Counted from the stretch's first letter, positions 40,637 to 50,089 are shown. The stretch is DNA of 64,000 nt from Paenibacillus glycanilyticus (GCF_023715145.1 NZ_JAMBNP010000001.1:434001-498000); one strand, 5' to 3'. Numbers and translations: made by a program. The notes: generated from the sequence alone by a model not told the origin.

Positions 40637-42426
40637 GTCTTCTCCCCCTCTTCTTGCGCGGGTATGAGCAGCTTCACCGTCGTTCCCGCATTCAACGCGC
40701 TTGAGATGAACAGTCCGTATTCGTCGCCGAAGAGCAGCTTGATCCGCGCGTTGACGTTGCTTATGCCCATGCCCTCCCCGTTCTCCTGCCCATCCGCCGG
40801 CTGGCTGAGCTGACGGCGGATTTCAGCCAGACGCGCTTCATCGATGCCCATGCCATTATCGGCGATGTCTATTTCAATCTCGTCCAGCACTTTCTCCACC
40901 CGAATGGATATCGTCCAGGCATCCATTTTCCCTTCCAGGCCGTGAAAGAAGCAGTTCTCCACGATTGGCTGGAGCGAAAACTTCGGAATACTGCAGCCCA
41001 GACATTCCTCGTCCGCATCGATTCGAATCTCGATCATGTTCTGGAAGCGCAGCTTCTGAATCTGCAGGTAGTTCCGGGCATGCTCTAGCTCGTCCGCGAT
41101 CGTGACCAGGTCCGATTTCATCCGGATCGTATACCGGAACAGATCGCTAATCGCGCGGACATGGTCATTGATCTCCGGCACGTTCCGGGACAGCGCGATA
41201 CCTCCGATCGCCTGCAGCGCGTTATGCAGAAAATGCGGATTAATCTGTGCCTGCATGGCCTTCACCTGGGCCGTCCGTTTCTCGATCGTGGCCTTGTACT
41301 CTGTCTGGATCAGTTCCTTGATCCGGCCGAGCATGGAGTTGAAACGTCGCTCCAGCGTGCCGATTTCGTCGCTTCTCGGCTCTCGGATGTCTACATCGAA
41401 ATTCTGAATTTCAACCGCCTTCATCGACTGCGTCAGCCGGATAATTGGCCGCGTCGTAATGTACGCGATGAGCACCGAGGCCGCAATCGCCACGACCGCG
41501 AATACCAGCGCCGTGAACAAGCTGAAATTCAGCGTGGAGGACGTGCCTTCGGTCACGTATTCAATCGGAATGAATTTCACGAGCCAGACTTGGCCTGACA
41601 CGCTCGGCTGATAGAACAGGAAGCCCCTTTTGGATTCCGTGTAGCCGGGTCCGTTCGGTCCTGCCAGCGCCGCCTTCACCGTCTCCGGATCGGTCGTGAT
41701 CCGCTTGGAATAGGGATTGTACATGACGTTGCCGTCCGCATCCGCCACGAATACCTCGCTGTTCGATTCCGAGCGGACCATGTCGAGCACGCTATTCATC
41801 ATTTTCCACCGCACCTCGAGCCTGACGCCTCCGAGCACCTCCCGGTCCGGGAACCGGTTCATGCTGCGGACGATGGAGAAAGTGTTCTGCCCGTTGTTGA
41901 GCAGTAAATTCAAGCTCTCGTGCGATTGCCCGATCTTCCCCCAATCCACCTGCGGCGTATTCAGCTGATCAGTCGTAATGCCCGCGTCCTTATCGACGAC
42001 ATAGAGTCGATTCTGAGATTTCAGATATAGCGCAACCTGGGCGATGTTCTTGTTGTTCGCGCTGTACAACGACTTCAGCTTATCGATCGTATATTGGTTT
42101 ACGAACGACGGCGTACCCTCGCTCTGAACCGTGCCTCCGGTCGCATTAGGAAACAACGTGCTGTCGAGAAGAAGCGAATAAGACACCGCCTGCAATTGAT
42201 CAAACTTCTCTTCAAAATATTTGGCCGCCCATTCCATCCGGGATTCATTCGACCGGATGACCTCCGATGCAAGCGAATGCTTCGTCGTTTTCGTCGCGAA
42301 CAGCGTAACGAGCGACAGCGGAAGCACGGCGATCAGCACCATGAGCAGCATTAGCTTGTACCGAAGGCTGATTTGAAACGGGCGGACGATTCCCCGCAAA
42401 GCATTTCTGGCCCACTTGATCCTCAT
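40633..42426 (-). CDS. YesM-type membrane sensor histidine kinase
   Basis: About 597 residues from ATG 42426 (GAGGGG 7 bp ahead). Layout: a helix near the N-terminus (MLLMVLIAVLPLSLVTLFAT), a large outer dCache-like sensor, a second helix, HAMP (TQSMKAVEIQNFDVDIREPR), the His-kinase box INPHFLHNALQAIGGIALSR with phospho-His and an HATPase end (GMGIDEARLAEIR, GEGMGISNVNARI). Senses an extracellular cue, probably sugar or wall fragment, perhaps with the binding protein, and phosphorylates the overlapping response regulator. Confidence 0.93.
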   Translation of the reverse strand: MRIKWARNALRGIVRPFQISLRYKLMLLMVLIAVLPLSLVTLFATKTTKHSLASEVIRSNESRMEWAAKYFEEKFDQLQAVSYSLLLDSTLFPNATGGTVQSEGTPSFVNQYTIDKLKSLYSANNKNIAQVALYLKSQNRLYVVDKDAGITTDQLNTPQVDWGKIGQSHESLNLLLNNGQNTFSIVRSMNRFPDREVLGGVRLEVRWKMMNSVLDMVRSESNSEVFVADADGNVMYNPYSKRITTDPETVKAALAGPNGPGYTESKRGFLFYQPSVSGQVWLVKFIPIEYVTEGTSSTLNFSLFTALVFAVVAIAASVLIAYITTRPIIRLTQSMKAVEIQNFDVDIREPRSDEIGTLERRFNSMLGRIKELIQTEYKATIEKRTAQVKAMQAQINPHFLHNALQAIGGIALSRNVPEINDHVRAISDLFRYTIRMKSDLVTIADELEHARNYLQIQKLRFQNMIEIRIDADEECLGCSIPKFSLQPIVENCFFHGLEGKMDAWTISIRVEKVLDEIEIDIADNGMGIDEARLAEIRRQLSQPADGQENGEGMGISNVNARIKLLFGDEYGLFISSALNAGTTVKLLIPAQEEGEKT

Positions 42427-42562
42427 CGGTATCCCCTCTTGTACGTATGATGGCAACTACAATCAAGTTTGACGCCAGCCTGACCGGATTGTCAACGCTT
42501 TCATTCGTCGAAAGCTTTGAGATCAGGAGACGAGCCGATAGAAATGATGCGTCATTCACGCA

Positions 42563-42599
42563 TAAAAAAAGCACAGACCCTCTAAGGAGTCAGTGCTTA
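42563..42599 (-). terminator. Terminator of the MraY-like gene
   Basis: AAGCACTGACTCC / GGGTCTGTGCTT with small mismatches, then seven T on the minus strand. The stem begins inside the stop codon region of the gene. Confidence 0.85.
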
Positions 42600-43550
42600 T
42601 CGCATATACTTCCATAACATCCAGCAGATCAAAGCGGAGATCCAAGATACAAATCCAAAAATGATGACGATCTTATTCTCGCTCCAGCCATATTTCAAAC
42701 TGAAATGATAGTGAAACGGGGCCATCCGGAACAATCTCTTTTTCGTTCTCTTGTAATACCAGACCTGCAAAATGACCGATAGCTGCTCGGCTATATAGAC
42801 GGAGAATAATAACGGAATAAGAATTTCTACCTTCTCAATGACAGCTAGAAAGGTAAGCGACCCGCCAATCGCCAGCGAGCCGGTATCGCCCATAAAAGCT
42901 TTGGCCGGATAAATATTGTATAGGAATAACCCCAGCAAACAACCGATCATGACCAACGAGAACGTTTTAACTTCCGTCTTGTCCGAAATCATAAAAAAGA
43001 AAAAATAGGTCGGAATGGAGACATTAATCAGCAGTCCGTCGAGTCCATCGGTAAAGTTGATCGCATTCGCGGAGCCGACAATAAAGAGCATCATCAGAAT
43101 CAAGTATAACCAAATCGGCAGATGAATCGCTAAATCACGAAACAACAGAATATCGGAGCTCAAATGGAATTGCGTCAACAGAATATATAGCAATAGAATC
43201 GTAAATGCAAACTGGAATACCAGCTTTGTTTTCCCGGAAATACCCGAAGGATCCTGAAAGGCCGCCTTCTTCATATCATCCATAAAACCAACCAGGCTAA
43301 ACAGTATAAACGTTGCGCCCAGAAAAAGCACAAGCGGCTTAGGGTGAAAATAGATCGAGGTAAACACTCCGGTAAGCAGAATGAGTCCAGCCATCAGCGG
43401 CGTGCCGCGTTTGGCCTGATGGTCCGCCGGCAGCTCCACCCGAATAGGTTGAAGCAGCTTCAGGCTGCGCAGCCCCCAGATCAAGACAGGAGTAAACACC
43501 GTCACAATGACAAACGAAATACTTAGTGCAACAAGTAACGAAATATCCAC
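42597..43550 (-). CDS. MraY-like polyprenyl-phosphate sugar-1-phosphate transferase
   Basis: About 317 residues from GTG 43550 (GGGGGAG 8 bp ahead); ten hydrophobic helices. MraY-type motifs: the metal Asp pair in LVGFMDDMKKA, NAINFTDGLDGLL, FMGDTGSLAIGG and the cytoplasmic His motif FHYHFSLKYGWSE (usually HHH-F). The family transfers phospho-MurNAc-pentapeptide to undecaprenyl phosphate. No dcw-cluster genes adjoin, so this is a solitary paralogue, either a spare MraY or a transferase for another surface polymer. Confidence 0.87.
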   Translation of the reverse strand: MDISLLVALSISFVIVTVFTPVLIWGLRSLKLLQPIRVELPADHQAKRGTPLMAGLILLTGVFTSIYFHPKPLVLFLGATFILFSLVGFMDDMKKAAFQDPSGISGKTKLVFQFAFTILLLYILLTQFHLSSDILLFRDLAIHLPIWLYLILMMLFIVGSANAINFTDGLDGLLINVSIPTYFFFFMISDKTEVKTFSLVMIGCLLGLFLYNIYPAKAFMGDTGSLAIGGSLTFLAVIEKVEILIPLLFSVYIAEQLSVILQVWYYKRTKKRLFRMAPFHYHFSLKYGWSENKIVIIFGFVSWISALICWMLWKYMR

Positions 43551-43737
43551 CGCCGTCTCTCCCCCTTGCTTACATGCCACCTACGCTTATCCAATATTTT
43601 ACTGCAGCACCATGCCCTCTACAATGACTCGTCACTGATAATTGCATAATAGCTCTTCTTAACTTTTGCTCAAAGGCAATAAATGAGCAAACGAAAATAG
43701 CCGCCCTTCAATGTGAAGAGGCGGCTTGAACATTTCT

Positions 43738-44322
43738 CTATGTTGGTTGTCTCTTATTTTGAATAAATTTTTCAAGTATGACTTCTGCCGTTTCTCGCGC
43801 ATGCCGGGCGGACTCTAAGTCGGTTTGCATCATTCTGGTCGTAATTGCGCCTTCCACCAGCAAAAATAAACGGTTCGTCAATGCTTCGCGATTTGATGTC
43901 TCGAGCTCTTCAACAAGGGAAGCAATGAACTCGCGCATAAACATTTTATAGTGATGAGCTGCCTCAAAGTAAATGTGCGAGCGGTCCAAAAACTCGGATG
44001 CCGTCTTAATATAAGTACATCCATTGAAATCCGGGTCTTCGAACCACTCTCCCAGCACATCATAGATAGCCAGCAATTTTTCGGATGGGTTCGTACCCTG
44101 CTTGTTGACGCTTGACTCAAACCATTTCCTCCATTGTTCGTCCTGTCCCCTTAAATAGGCAAGCACCAGTTCATCTTTTGATTGAAAATGGTTATATAGC
44201 GTCATCTTCGCAATTTGGGATTCCGACACAACTTGATCAACACCAGTCGCGCGAATGCCTTGTTTATTAAAAAGGCCAGAGGCGATTTTAAGAATGTGCT
44301 CCTTCTTGCTTTTATTCGCCAC
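43738..44322 (-). CDS. TetR-family regulator divergent from an epoxide-hydrolase-like gene
   Basis: About 194 residues; GTG 44322 with GGAGGG 6 bp ahead is favoured over a start at 44349. The helix-turn-helix (ATGVDQVVSESQIAKMTLYN) and C-terminal domain with GCTYIKTASEF and QTDLESARHARE resemble TetR_C_33/LmrA-like regulators. Two identical palindromes lie in the divergent gap, one before each gene. Expected to repress itself and the hydrolase until a ligand binds. Confidence 0.9.
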   Translation of the reverse strand: MANKSKKEHILKIASGLFNKQGIRATGVDQVVSESQIAKMTLYNHFQSKDELVLAYLRGQDEQWRKWFESSVNKQGTNPSEKLLAIYDVLGEWFEDPDFNGCTYIKTASEFLDRSHIYFEAAHHYKMFMREFIASLVEELETSNREALTNRLFLLVEGAITTRMMQTDLESARHARETAEVILEKFIQNKRQPT

Positions 44323-44357
44323 CAGATTCCCTCCATTCGATTGAAACACAGCATTAT

Positions 44358-44371
44358 ATACAGACCTGTAT
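44358..44371 (-). promoter_or_regulatory. TetR operator, regulator side
   Basis: ATACAGACCTGTAT: a palindrome with 6-bp arms around two central bases, 36 bp from the TetR start. Identical copy 77 bp away. Confidence 0.75.
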
Positions 44372-44434
44372 TTATAGTATACTCCGTCACTAAACCATTA
44401 GGCAAATATCGCCTAAAAAAAAACGCTTGAAACT

Positions 44435-44448
44435 ATACAGACCTGTAT
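44435..44448 (+). promoter_or_regulatory. TetR operator, hydrolase side
   Basis: ATACAGACCTGTAT, identical to the copy at 44358-44371, 60 bp before the hydrolase start. The same flanking TAT(A)/TATAAT-like bases suggest overlap with a promoter -10. Confidence 0.75.
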
Positions 44449-44507
44449 GTATAATTTCTGGTGTCGAGAGTTTTCCGACAACAACCCATATTCGAGAGGT
44501 GACAGAC

Positions 44508-45380
44508 ATGATTGTATTGCATAAGACAGCCACAGTTAATGGATTAAATATTTTTTACCGAGAAGCAGGCAGCAAGGATCGGCCAACGATTCTTTTACTG
44601 CATGGATTTCCGTCGTCTTCGCACATGTTCCGGAATTTAATCGTTAGGCTTGCAGACAGCTATCATATTATTGCGCCCGATTATCCGGGATTCGGCAACA
44701 GTGACCAGCCATCCACAACGGAATTTGACTATACCTTCGACAACCTTGCTCACGTAATAAACGGCTTTGTGGAGCAGCTTGGCTTGAACAAGTACAGTCT
44801 TTATGTGCACGATTACGGAGCTCCTGTTGGCTTCCGATTAATGGTTATGCATCCGGAGCGAGTTCAAGCTATTATTACGCAAAACGGAAATGCATACGAA
44901 GAGGGTCTTATAGAGGCCACATTTAAACCAATTATGGAATACTGGCGAGATGCCGCCGATGAAACGAACCGAAATCAGATGCTGGGTTTGTTGAAGCCTG
45001 AACTGACTAAATTTCAATATGTAAACGGCACTCGCAATCCCGAAGCCATTAGCCCGGACGCTTATAAAATGGACCAGCTTGTCCTCGATCAGCCTGGCAA
45101 TAGCGAGATCCAGCTTGCGCTCTTTTATGATTATCAAAACAACATTAAACAATACCCCGTTTGGCACGAAAGCTTCCGTTCTTATCAACCGCCAACCTTA
45201 GTCGCTTGGGGCAAAAACGACATCTTTTTTGGTCCTGCCGGTGCGCTTGCGTTTCAGAAAGATTTAAAAGATGCGGAAGTTCATTTGCTCGATACGGGAC
45301 ACTTTCCGTTGGAGGAGGATTTGGAAGCAAGCGTTGCTTTAATTAAAAGATTTTTAGCCGATCGATTGCCGAAGGATTGA
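44508..45380 (+). CDS. Alpha/beta hydrolase with Asp nucleophile (epoxide hydrolase/dehalogenase-like)
   Basis: About 290 residues from ATG 44508 (GAGAGGTGA 6 bp ahead). Oxyanion motif LLLHGFPSSSHMFRNL, then the nucleophile elbow V-H-D-Y-G (VHDYGAPVGFRLM) with Asp where esterases have Ser; a late acid in VAWGKNDIFF and His in LDTGHFPLEED. Asp nucleophiles are typical of epoxide hydrolases and haloalkane dehalogenases. Substrate-inducible through the divergent TetR is likely. Its own terminator follows. Confidence 0.9.
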   Translation: MIVLHKTATVNGLNIFYREAGSKDRPTILLLHGFPSSSHMFRNLIVRLADSYHIIAPDYPGFGNSDQPSTTEFDYTFDNLAHVINGFVEQLGLNKYSLYVHDYGAPVGFRLMVMHPERVQAIITQNGNAYEEGLIEATFKPIMEYWRDAADETNRNQMLGLLKPELTKFQYVNGTRNPEAISPDAYKMDQLVLDQPGNSEIQLALFYDYQNNIKQYPVWHESFRSYQPPTLVAWGKNDIFFGPAGALAFQKDLKDAEVHLLDTGHFPLEEDLEASVALIKRFLADRLPKD

Positions 45381-45448
45381 ACTATCATCTAATGAATTTT
45401 CTATAGAATTACAACTGGTCATCCGTGACCTCAATAGTTTTTTTAATC

Positions 45449-45494
45449 AAATCCAGGTTGCTCTGTATTTCCATACAACCTGGATTTATTTTTT
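45449..45494 (+). terminator. Terminator of the epoxide-hydrolase-like gene
   Basis: AAATCCAGGTTG / CAACCTGGATTT, perfect 12-bp stem with a 15-base loop, followed by ATTTTTT. Confidence 0.9.
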
Positions 45495-45528
45495 ATTGTC
45501 TCCCTGTCTCGCTGGCTGGTTCAATCCT

Positions 45529-46278
45529 TCAGCCTTTCTCCATAATTACATGGCCCGGAGCAGGCTCGAATAGAACGAATCCGGCCATATCCCGCGCTCG
45601 GTAATCGATTCCGCGATTCCGTCCAATAAGCAGTATATTCCGTGTCTCGGACGCCCCATCCGCGGGCAGCATGAGGGCTAGTACGTGAGTGAACGATTCG
45701 CGGAGTGTGGCGTGAAGAGCGCCAATCAACCTGTCATTAGGTCCTTTGCCCGTCACGTTCAGCACGATCGTCCCTCCTGCCTCGAGCTTGCCTGCCGCAC
45801 TTGAAAAGAAAAGATCCGTTGTCAGATGCCGAGGCACGCCTCTCTCGGTAAAGGCGTCCACAATAATGGCATCATAGGTCTCCGCTTCCTCGCCCTCCAA
45901 AATGCGACGGCCGTCGCCGATAGCGATAGACTCCCCGTCGTATCCAAAATACTGTTCGCTCGCTTGGACGATCCGCGCGTCGAGTTCCGCCGTTTTGAAC
46001 CGAGCTCTCCGGAAATGCCGGGCGATTGTTCCTATCCCGTGCCCGATCTGAAAAATATGCTCCAGCCGTTGATGGTTATGCTCTAGCAGATGGACGATCG
46101 CTCGCGGATACTCGAACACGATCCTCTGTGGATCGTCTAGGTCAAGCGCTCCTTGCATGGCCTCATCCGAAAATTGCAGCACTCGGAAATTCCCCTTCTT
46201 GCCGTAGAGCTCCGTTACGTCGCCAACGACAAATCTATCTAGACCATCTTCTGTAGGTGCTTCGTAAAGCACGCGCAT
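45529..46278 (-). CDS. Spermidine-synthase-fold protein
   Basis: 249 residues, ATG with AAAGGAGG ahead. Rossmann-like nucleotide-binding core as in polyamine synthases: RLEHIFQIGHGIGTIARHF in place of the G-G-G-E/D-G loop, acidic TAELDARIVQASEQYFG, then IAIGDGRRIL and YDAIIVDAFTERGVP. The catalytic Asp region is present in outline, but G-G-G-D-G is altered to G-H-G-I-G, so true spermidine synthase activity is uncertain. Single gene. Confidence 0.8.
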   Translation of the reverse strand: MRVLYEAPTEDGLDRFVVGDVTELYGKKGNFRVLQFSDEAMQGALDLDDPQRIVFEYPRAIVHLLEHNHQRLEHIFQIGHGIGTIARHFRRARFKTAELDARIVQASEQYFGYDGESIAIGDGRRILEGEEAETYDAIIVDAFTERGVPRHLTTDLFFSSAAGKLEAGGTIVLNVTGKGPNDRLIGALHATLRESFTHVLALMLPADGASETRNILLIGRNRGIDYRARDMAGFVLFEPAPGHVIMEKG

Positions 46279-46429
46279 AGCGCGGTCCTCCTTTTGCTGA
46301 AGTTATGAGATTGCTTCTCTATCTCCAATATGGAGCAGGATAATCCATTTATCTACCATTTGAAAGCAATAAAGAGAGTGCTTTCTTCGAAAATTCATCC
46401 TTATGCAATAAAACAAGGAAATTCGTACC

Positions 46430-46501
46430 TGAAAGCGCTTAACTGTACCTTGTTCGATATTCGTCTTTCACACTATGATTTGAACAAAGAAAGCGCTGTC
46501 T
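46430..46501 (+). promoter_or_regulatory. Promoter and two cre-like sites before the alpha-galactosidase gene
   Basis: TTGTTC (46450-46455) and TATGAT (46474-46479), 18 bp apart, make a sigma-A-type promoter. TGAAAGCGCTTAAC (46430-46443) and AGAAAGCGCTGTCT (46488-46501) each match the cre consensus at about 12 of 14 positions and bracket it, suggesting CcpA control. Confidence 0.55.
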
Positions 46502-46573
46502 TTTCCGCTATTTCTCCAATATGCGGGCAGTGCGTTCTTGATTGCATCCTATTTACGCGAAGGAGTGAAATTT

Positions 46574-49066
46574 ATGAAAGCATTGCACAAACCAAAAATT
46601 GCTGCAAAGTTGTTTGTCTCGTTCAAACCGGTAGGCGCCATTATCCTGGGTATTGCCCTCCTGCTGACTGCCGTCTTCGGCGGCTACGGCATACTGGCGC
46701 CACGCGTCGCGGAGGCTGCAAACAACGGGTTGGCGCTAAAGCCGCTGATGGGCTGGAGCAGTTACAGCATGCAGGTGTATTCCGGCAACGGCGCATGGAT
46801 TACGGCGGCGCAAATTAAAGCGCAGTCGGATGCGATGCATCAGAAGTTGCAGTCGCACGGGTATGAGTACATCAACGTAGACGCGGGCTGGAACGGCAGC
46901 CTGGACGGCTACGGACGGCCCGTGCCGAGCACAACGCTTTATCCGAACGGACTGACGGAAGTCATAAATTACGTACATGCCAATGGACAAAAGTTCGGCC
47001 TGTACATGATTCCGGGTCTCTCCCCGCAAGCTTATGACGCCGATCTGCCGATCTACGGCGCACAAGGCTGTTCGATGCGGGACATTGCCGTCCAACCACT
47101 TACTACCGCGGATTATTGGGGATTGGATTACAAAATTGATTTTGGCAACCCATGTGCCCAAAAATACATTGATTCCATCGCGGATCTGTTTGATTCCTGG
47201 GGCGTGGATTTCGTGAAATTCGACAGTGTTACCCCGGGATCCGGGCATAACGATACGTCCATCGACGCCCGTGGCGACGTGGCCGCCTGGTCACAGGCTT
47301 TGAGCGCGCGCGGAATCTGGTTTGAGATTTCATGGGCGCTCGACCACAACTACGTCGACACCTGGAAGCAGTACGCCAACGGCTGGCGCGTGGACTGGGA
47401 CGTGGAGTGCTATTGCGTTAATACGGCGCTGACGAGTTGGCCGAACATTGCGCGGCTATTCCCCGACGCCGCAATCTGGTGGCGGGACGCCGGTCCTGGC
47501 GGCTGGAACGACTTCGACTCGCTTAACGTCGGCAACGGCGCTATGGACGGACTGACGCAGGACGAGCGGCGGACGGCAATGTCGCTGTGGGCAATGTCCT
47601 CTGCGCAGCTGTACACGGGCAACGATCTGACCAACCTGGACGAGTTCGGTTTATCGCTGCTTACAAACGACGAAGTGATCGCCGTCAACCAAGCGGGCCG
47701 GCCTGCCCATCCCGTCTCCATGGCGACCAACCAACAAGTCTGGTACGCGAACAACGGCGACGGTACGTATACCGTAGGGTTGTTCAACCTCGGTGCCTCC
47801 GCCTCGTCGGTGACTGTCAATTGGAACGATATCGGCCTGAACGGCACCGCATCTGTCCGCGATCTGTGGAACCATAGCGATCTCGGTTCCTTCAATACGG
47901 GTTACACCTCCGTCAATTTGCCGCCGCACGCCTCGCGATTGCTCAAGGTGACGGCCGCCGGCGGTTCTGTAACCGCTAACGACGATGATACCGGCGTCAA
48001 GTATACGGGTGCCTGGCAGCGCAGCTACAACCGCGGACTCGGAGACTATCAAGATGACGTGCATTTTACTCAGGCGAATAACGATGCCTTTGAATATACC
48101 TTCCAGGGCACCGGGATTGAGCTGATCACGGAGAAATCTTCCGATCAAGGGAATATCGACGTCTATATCGATAACGTCTTCAAAGGAACGGTCAGCACCT
48201 ATAACGCTACAAGGCAGACCCAACAGACCGTGTACAGCGCGAGCGGACTGACGAACGGGACGCATACGATCAAAGCCGTCAAAAAATCCGGCGCTTACAT
48301 GCTGCTCGACAAGCTGCGCTTCTTCGTGGCGTCGCCGCTCGCCGTGAACGATACGGATCCGGGTATTGTATATTCGGGCGCCTGGTCACTTAATAGCGCC
48401 AGAGGCTTCGGCGATTATCAGGATGACGTCCACTTCACGCAGACGAACAACGACTCCGTGCAATACACCTTCAACGGAACTGGTGTCGACCTCGTCACGG
48501 AGAAAGACGCAGCTCAAGGCAATATGGATATTTACATTGACAACGTATTCAAGCAAACCGTGAATACCTACAGCCCTTCGCGCCTCGTCCAGCAAACGGT
48601 ATTCAGCATAAGCGGACTGCCGAGCGGCATTCATACGATCAAAGCCGTTAAAAAATCCGGTACCTACATGCTGCTCGATCAGTTAAAAATAAAAAGTCCG
48701 CTCATCCAATACAACGACACCGATTCCGGTATCACCTACACGGGCTCTTGGTCGTTGAATAGCAACCGCGGCTTTGGCGATTACAACAATGACGTTCATT
48801 TCACGCAGACGAACAACGATTCCTTCCAATTCGCTTTCACGGGTACTGGCGTGCAGCTCATCACGGAGAAGGACGCGTCTCAGGGCAACGTGGACATCTA
48901 TATCGACAACGTGTTCCAGACGACGGTCAACACGTCAAGCACCGCACGGCAGGTTAATCAAGTTGTCTACCAGGCAACGGGCTTGACTAGCGGCAATCAT
49001 ACTTTAAAGGCCGTCAAGAAGTCCGGTACGTACATGTTGCTTGACTCTATTCGTGTTACGCCATAA
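46574..49066 (+). CDS. Secreted GH27 alpha-galactosidase with three tandem C-terminal modules
   Basis: 830 residues from ATG 46574 (AAGGAG 8 bp ahead). A long signal peptide (AIILGIALLLTAVFGGYGIL; cleavage near VAEA) precedes a GH27 barrel: LKPLMGWSSYSMQV, YEYINVDAGW, nucleophile Asp217 in FVKFDSV and acid/base Asp276 in WRVDWDVE. A beta domain (VRDLWNHSDLGSF) follows, then three modules of about 122 residues beginning near 469, 592 and 714, each with YTG-W, GFGDY, DVHFTQ, TGTG, TEK, VDIYIDNVF and KAVKKSGTYMLLD. These probably bind carbohydrate or wall. Releases galactose from galactomannan or raffinose-type sugars. Confidence 0.93.
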   Translation: MKALHKPKIAAKLFVSFKPVGAIILGIALLLTAVFGGYGILAPRVAEAANNGLALKPLMGWSSYSMQVYSGNGAWITAAQIKAQSDAMHQKLQSHGYEYINVDAGWNGSLDGYGRPVPSTTLYPNGLTEVINYVHANGQKFGLYMIPGLSPQAYDADLPIYGAQGCSMRDIAVQPLTTADYWGLDYKIDFGNPCAQKYIDSIADLFDSWGVDFVKFDSVTPGSGHNDTSIDARGDVAAWSQALSARGIWFEISWALDHNYVDTWKQYANGWRVDWDVECYCVNTALTSWPNIARLFPDAAIWWRDAGPGGWNDFDSLNVGNGAMDGLTQDERRTAMSLWAMSSAQLYTGNDLTNLDEFGLSLLTNDEVIAVNQAGRPAHPVSMATNQQVWYANNGDGTYTVGLFNLGASASSVTVNWNDIGLNGTASVRDLWNHSDLGSFNTGYTSVNLPPHASRLLKVTAAGGSVTANDDDTGVKYTGAWQRSYNRGLGDYQDDVHFTQANNDAFEYTFQGTGIELITEKSSDQGNIDVYIDNVFKGTVSTYNATRQTQQTVYSASGLTNGTHTIKAVKKSGAYMLLDKLRFFVASPLAVNDTDPGIVYSGAWSLNSARGFGDYQDDVHFTQTNNDSVQYTFNGTGVDLVTEKDAAQGNMDIYIDNVFKQTVNTYSPSRLVQQTVFSISGLPSGIHTIKAVKKSGTYMLLDQLKIKSPLIQYNDTDSGITYTGSWSLNSNRGFGDYNNDVHFTQTNNDSFQFAFTGTGVQLITEKDASQGNVDIYIDNVFQTTVNTSSTARQVNQVVYQATGLTSGNHTLKAVKKSGTYMLLDSIRVTP

Positions 49067-49146
49067 TATGGCTCACCACAAAGCAGCTCTAAATGTTGAG
49101 CGAATAAAGCAATAGACTTAAAACTCCGAAACAATAACATATCCAT

Positions 49147-49180
49147 AAAAATGGTCGCACCTTAAGGCGCGACCATTTTT
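49147..49180. terminator. Bidirectional terminator after the alpha-galactosidase gene
   Basis: AAAAATGGTCGC / GCGACCATTTTT, perfect 12-bp stem with a 10-base loop, serving the convergent aldo/keto reductase gene too. Confidence 0.9.
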
Positions 49181-49222
49181 CATTATTGAATTCTAATGCC
49201 GGTAGAATACTGAAAGTGGCAA

Positions 49223-50089
49223 TTATGCCGTTAGTTGAGCCGCGATGCTGTTTAATTCGGCTACGTCTTCGTCGGATAGCTTCAAGTTGGATGCACCGGC
49301 GCAGTTAACAATATTCACCGCTTTGCTGGCGCCGGGAATTGGCAGAATGACTGGCGACAATTGAAGCAGCCATGCAATCGCGATCTGTTGCGGCGACGCA
49401 TCATAACTTCTGGCAATCCGCGAAAGCTTCTCGTTGCTGCCGATGCCTTGCGCGTTACCCATGCCGTTTAGAGGGCTGTAAGGCAGGAAGGCAATACCGA
49501 GCTCTTCGCAGCGCTTCAGTACTTCCATGGACGAATGGTCAAACAAATTCATACGGTTTTGAACAGACGCGACTGTTACGATTTCGCGAGCTTCTTCGAG
49601 TTGTGCAACGGAAACGTTGGACAGCCCCACGTGAACGATCTTCCCTTCCCGCTGCAATTCCGCGACTGCTCCCACGGATTCCGCAAACGGAACCTTAGGA
49701 TCCGGACGGTGGAATTGATAGAGTGCGATTGCTTCCACGCCAAGCGCACGCAAACTGTCCTCGCACGCTTGACGCAAGTGTTCAGGACGGCCGTCGGTTT
49801 CCCATCGTCCATCCGGACGAATGTGGCCGCCTTTTGTCGCGATGACCGCTTCGGGCCGATTATGTAAAGCTTTGGCCAGCAGACGTTCGTTATGACCGTT
49901 TTCGGTCGAATTCAAACAATACGAATCGGCCGTATCGAACAGGGTAATGCCTTGCTCCAATGCGGCATGCACCGTTCTGATGCCGTCTTCCTCCGAAGGG
50001 CGTCCATTAACGGACAACGGCATTCCGCCCATTCCGATTTCCCCTACGATTATTCCCGTCGAACCTAGCTTACGTTGTTGCATTGTCAT
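49223..50089 (-). CDS. Aldo/keto reductase
   Basis: 288 residues, AKR TIM barrel. Catalytic tetrad in place: Asp and Tyr in TLFDTADSY, Lys in AVIATKGG, His in YQFHRPDP. Ends with the NADPH-binding ILPIPGASKAVNIVN. Reduces aldehydes or ketones with NADPH; substrate unknown. ATG with AAGGAGG 7 bp ahead. Likely stress or sugar-aldehyde clearance. Confidence 0.92.
   Translation of the reverse strand: MTMQQRKLGSTGIIVGEIGMGGMPLSVNGRPSEEDGIRTVHAALEQGITLFDTADSYCLNSTENGHNERLLAKALHNRPEAVIATKGGHIRPDGRWETDGRPEHLRQACEDSLRALGVEAIALYQFHRPDPKVPFAESVGAVAELQREGKIVHVGLSNVSVAQLEEAREIVTVASVQNRMNLFDHSSMEVLKRCEELGIAFLPYSPLNGMGNAQGIGSNEKLSRIARSYDASPQQIAIAWLLQLSPVILPIPGASKAVNIVNCAGASNLKLSDEDVAELNSIAAQLTA

Noticed and set aside
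45396..45411. TTTCTATAGAAT near 45.4 kb as a further copy of the two-site element
   Set aside because: Lies downstream of a gene, lacks the CATTCTATGAAAT partner at 36 bp and one palindrome base differs; chance match is likely.
47651..48265. Minus-strand frame of 204 codons within the alpha-galactosidase gene
   Set aside because: Antisense to clearly coding GH27 sequence and repeat modules; no family pattern or ribosome site.
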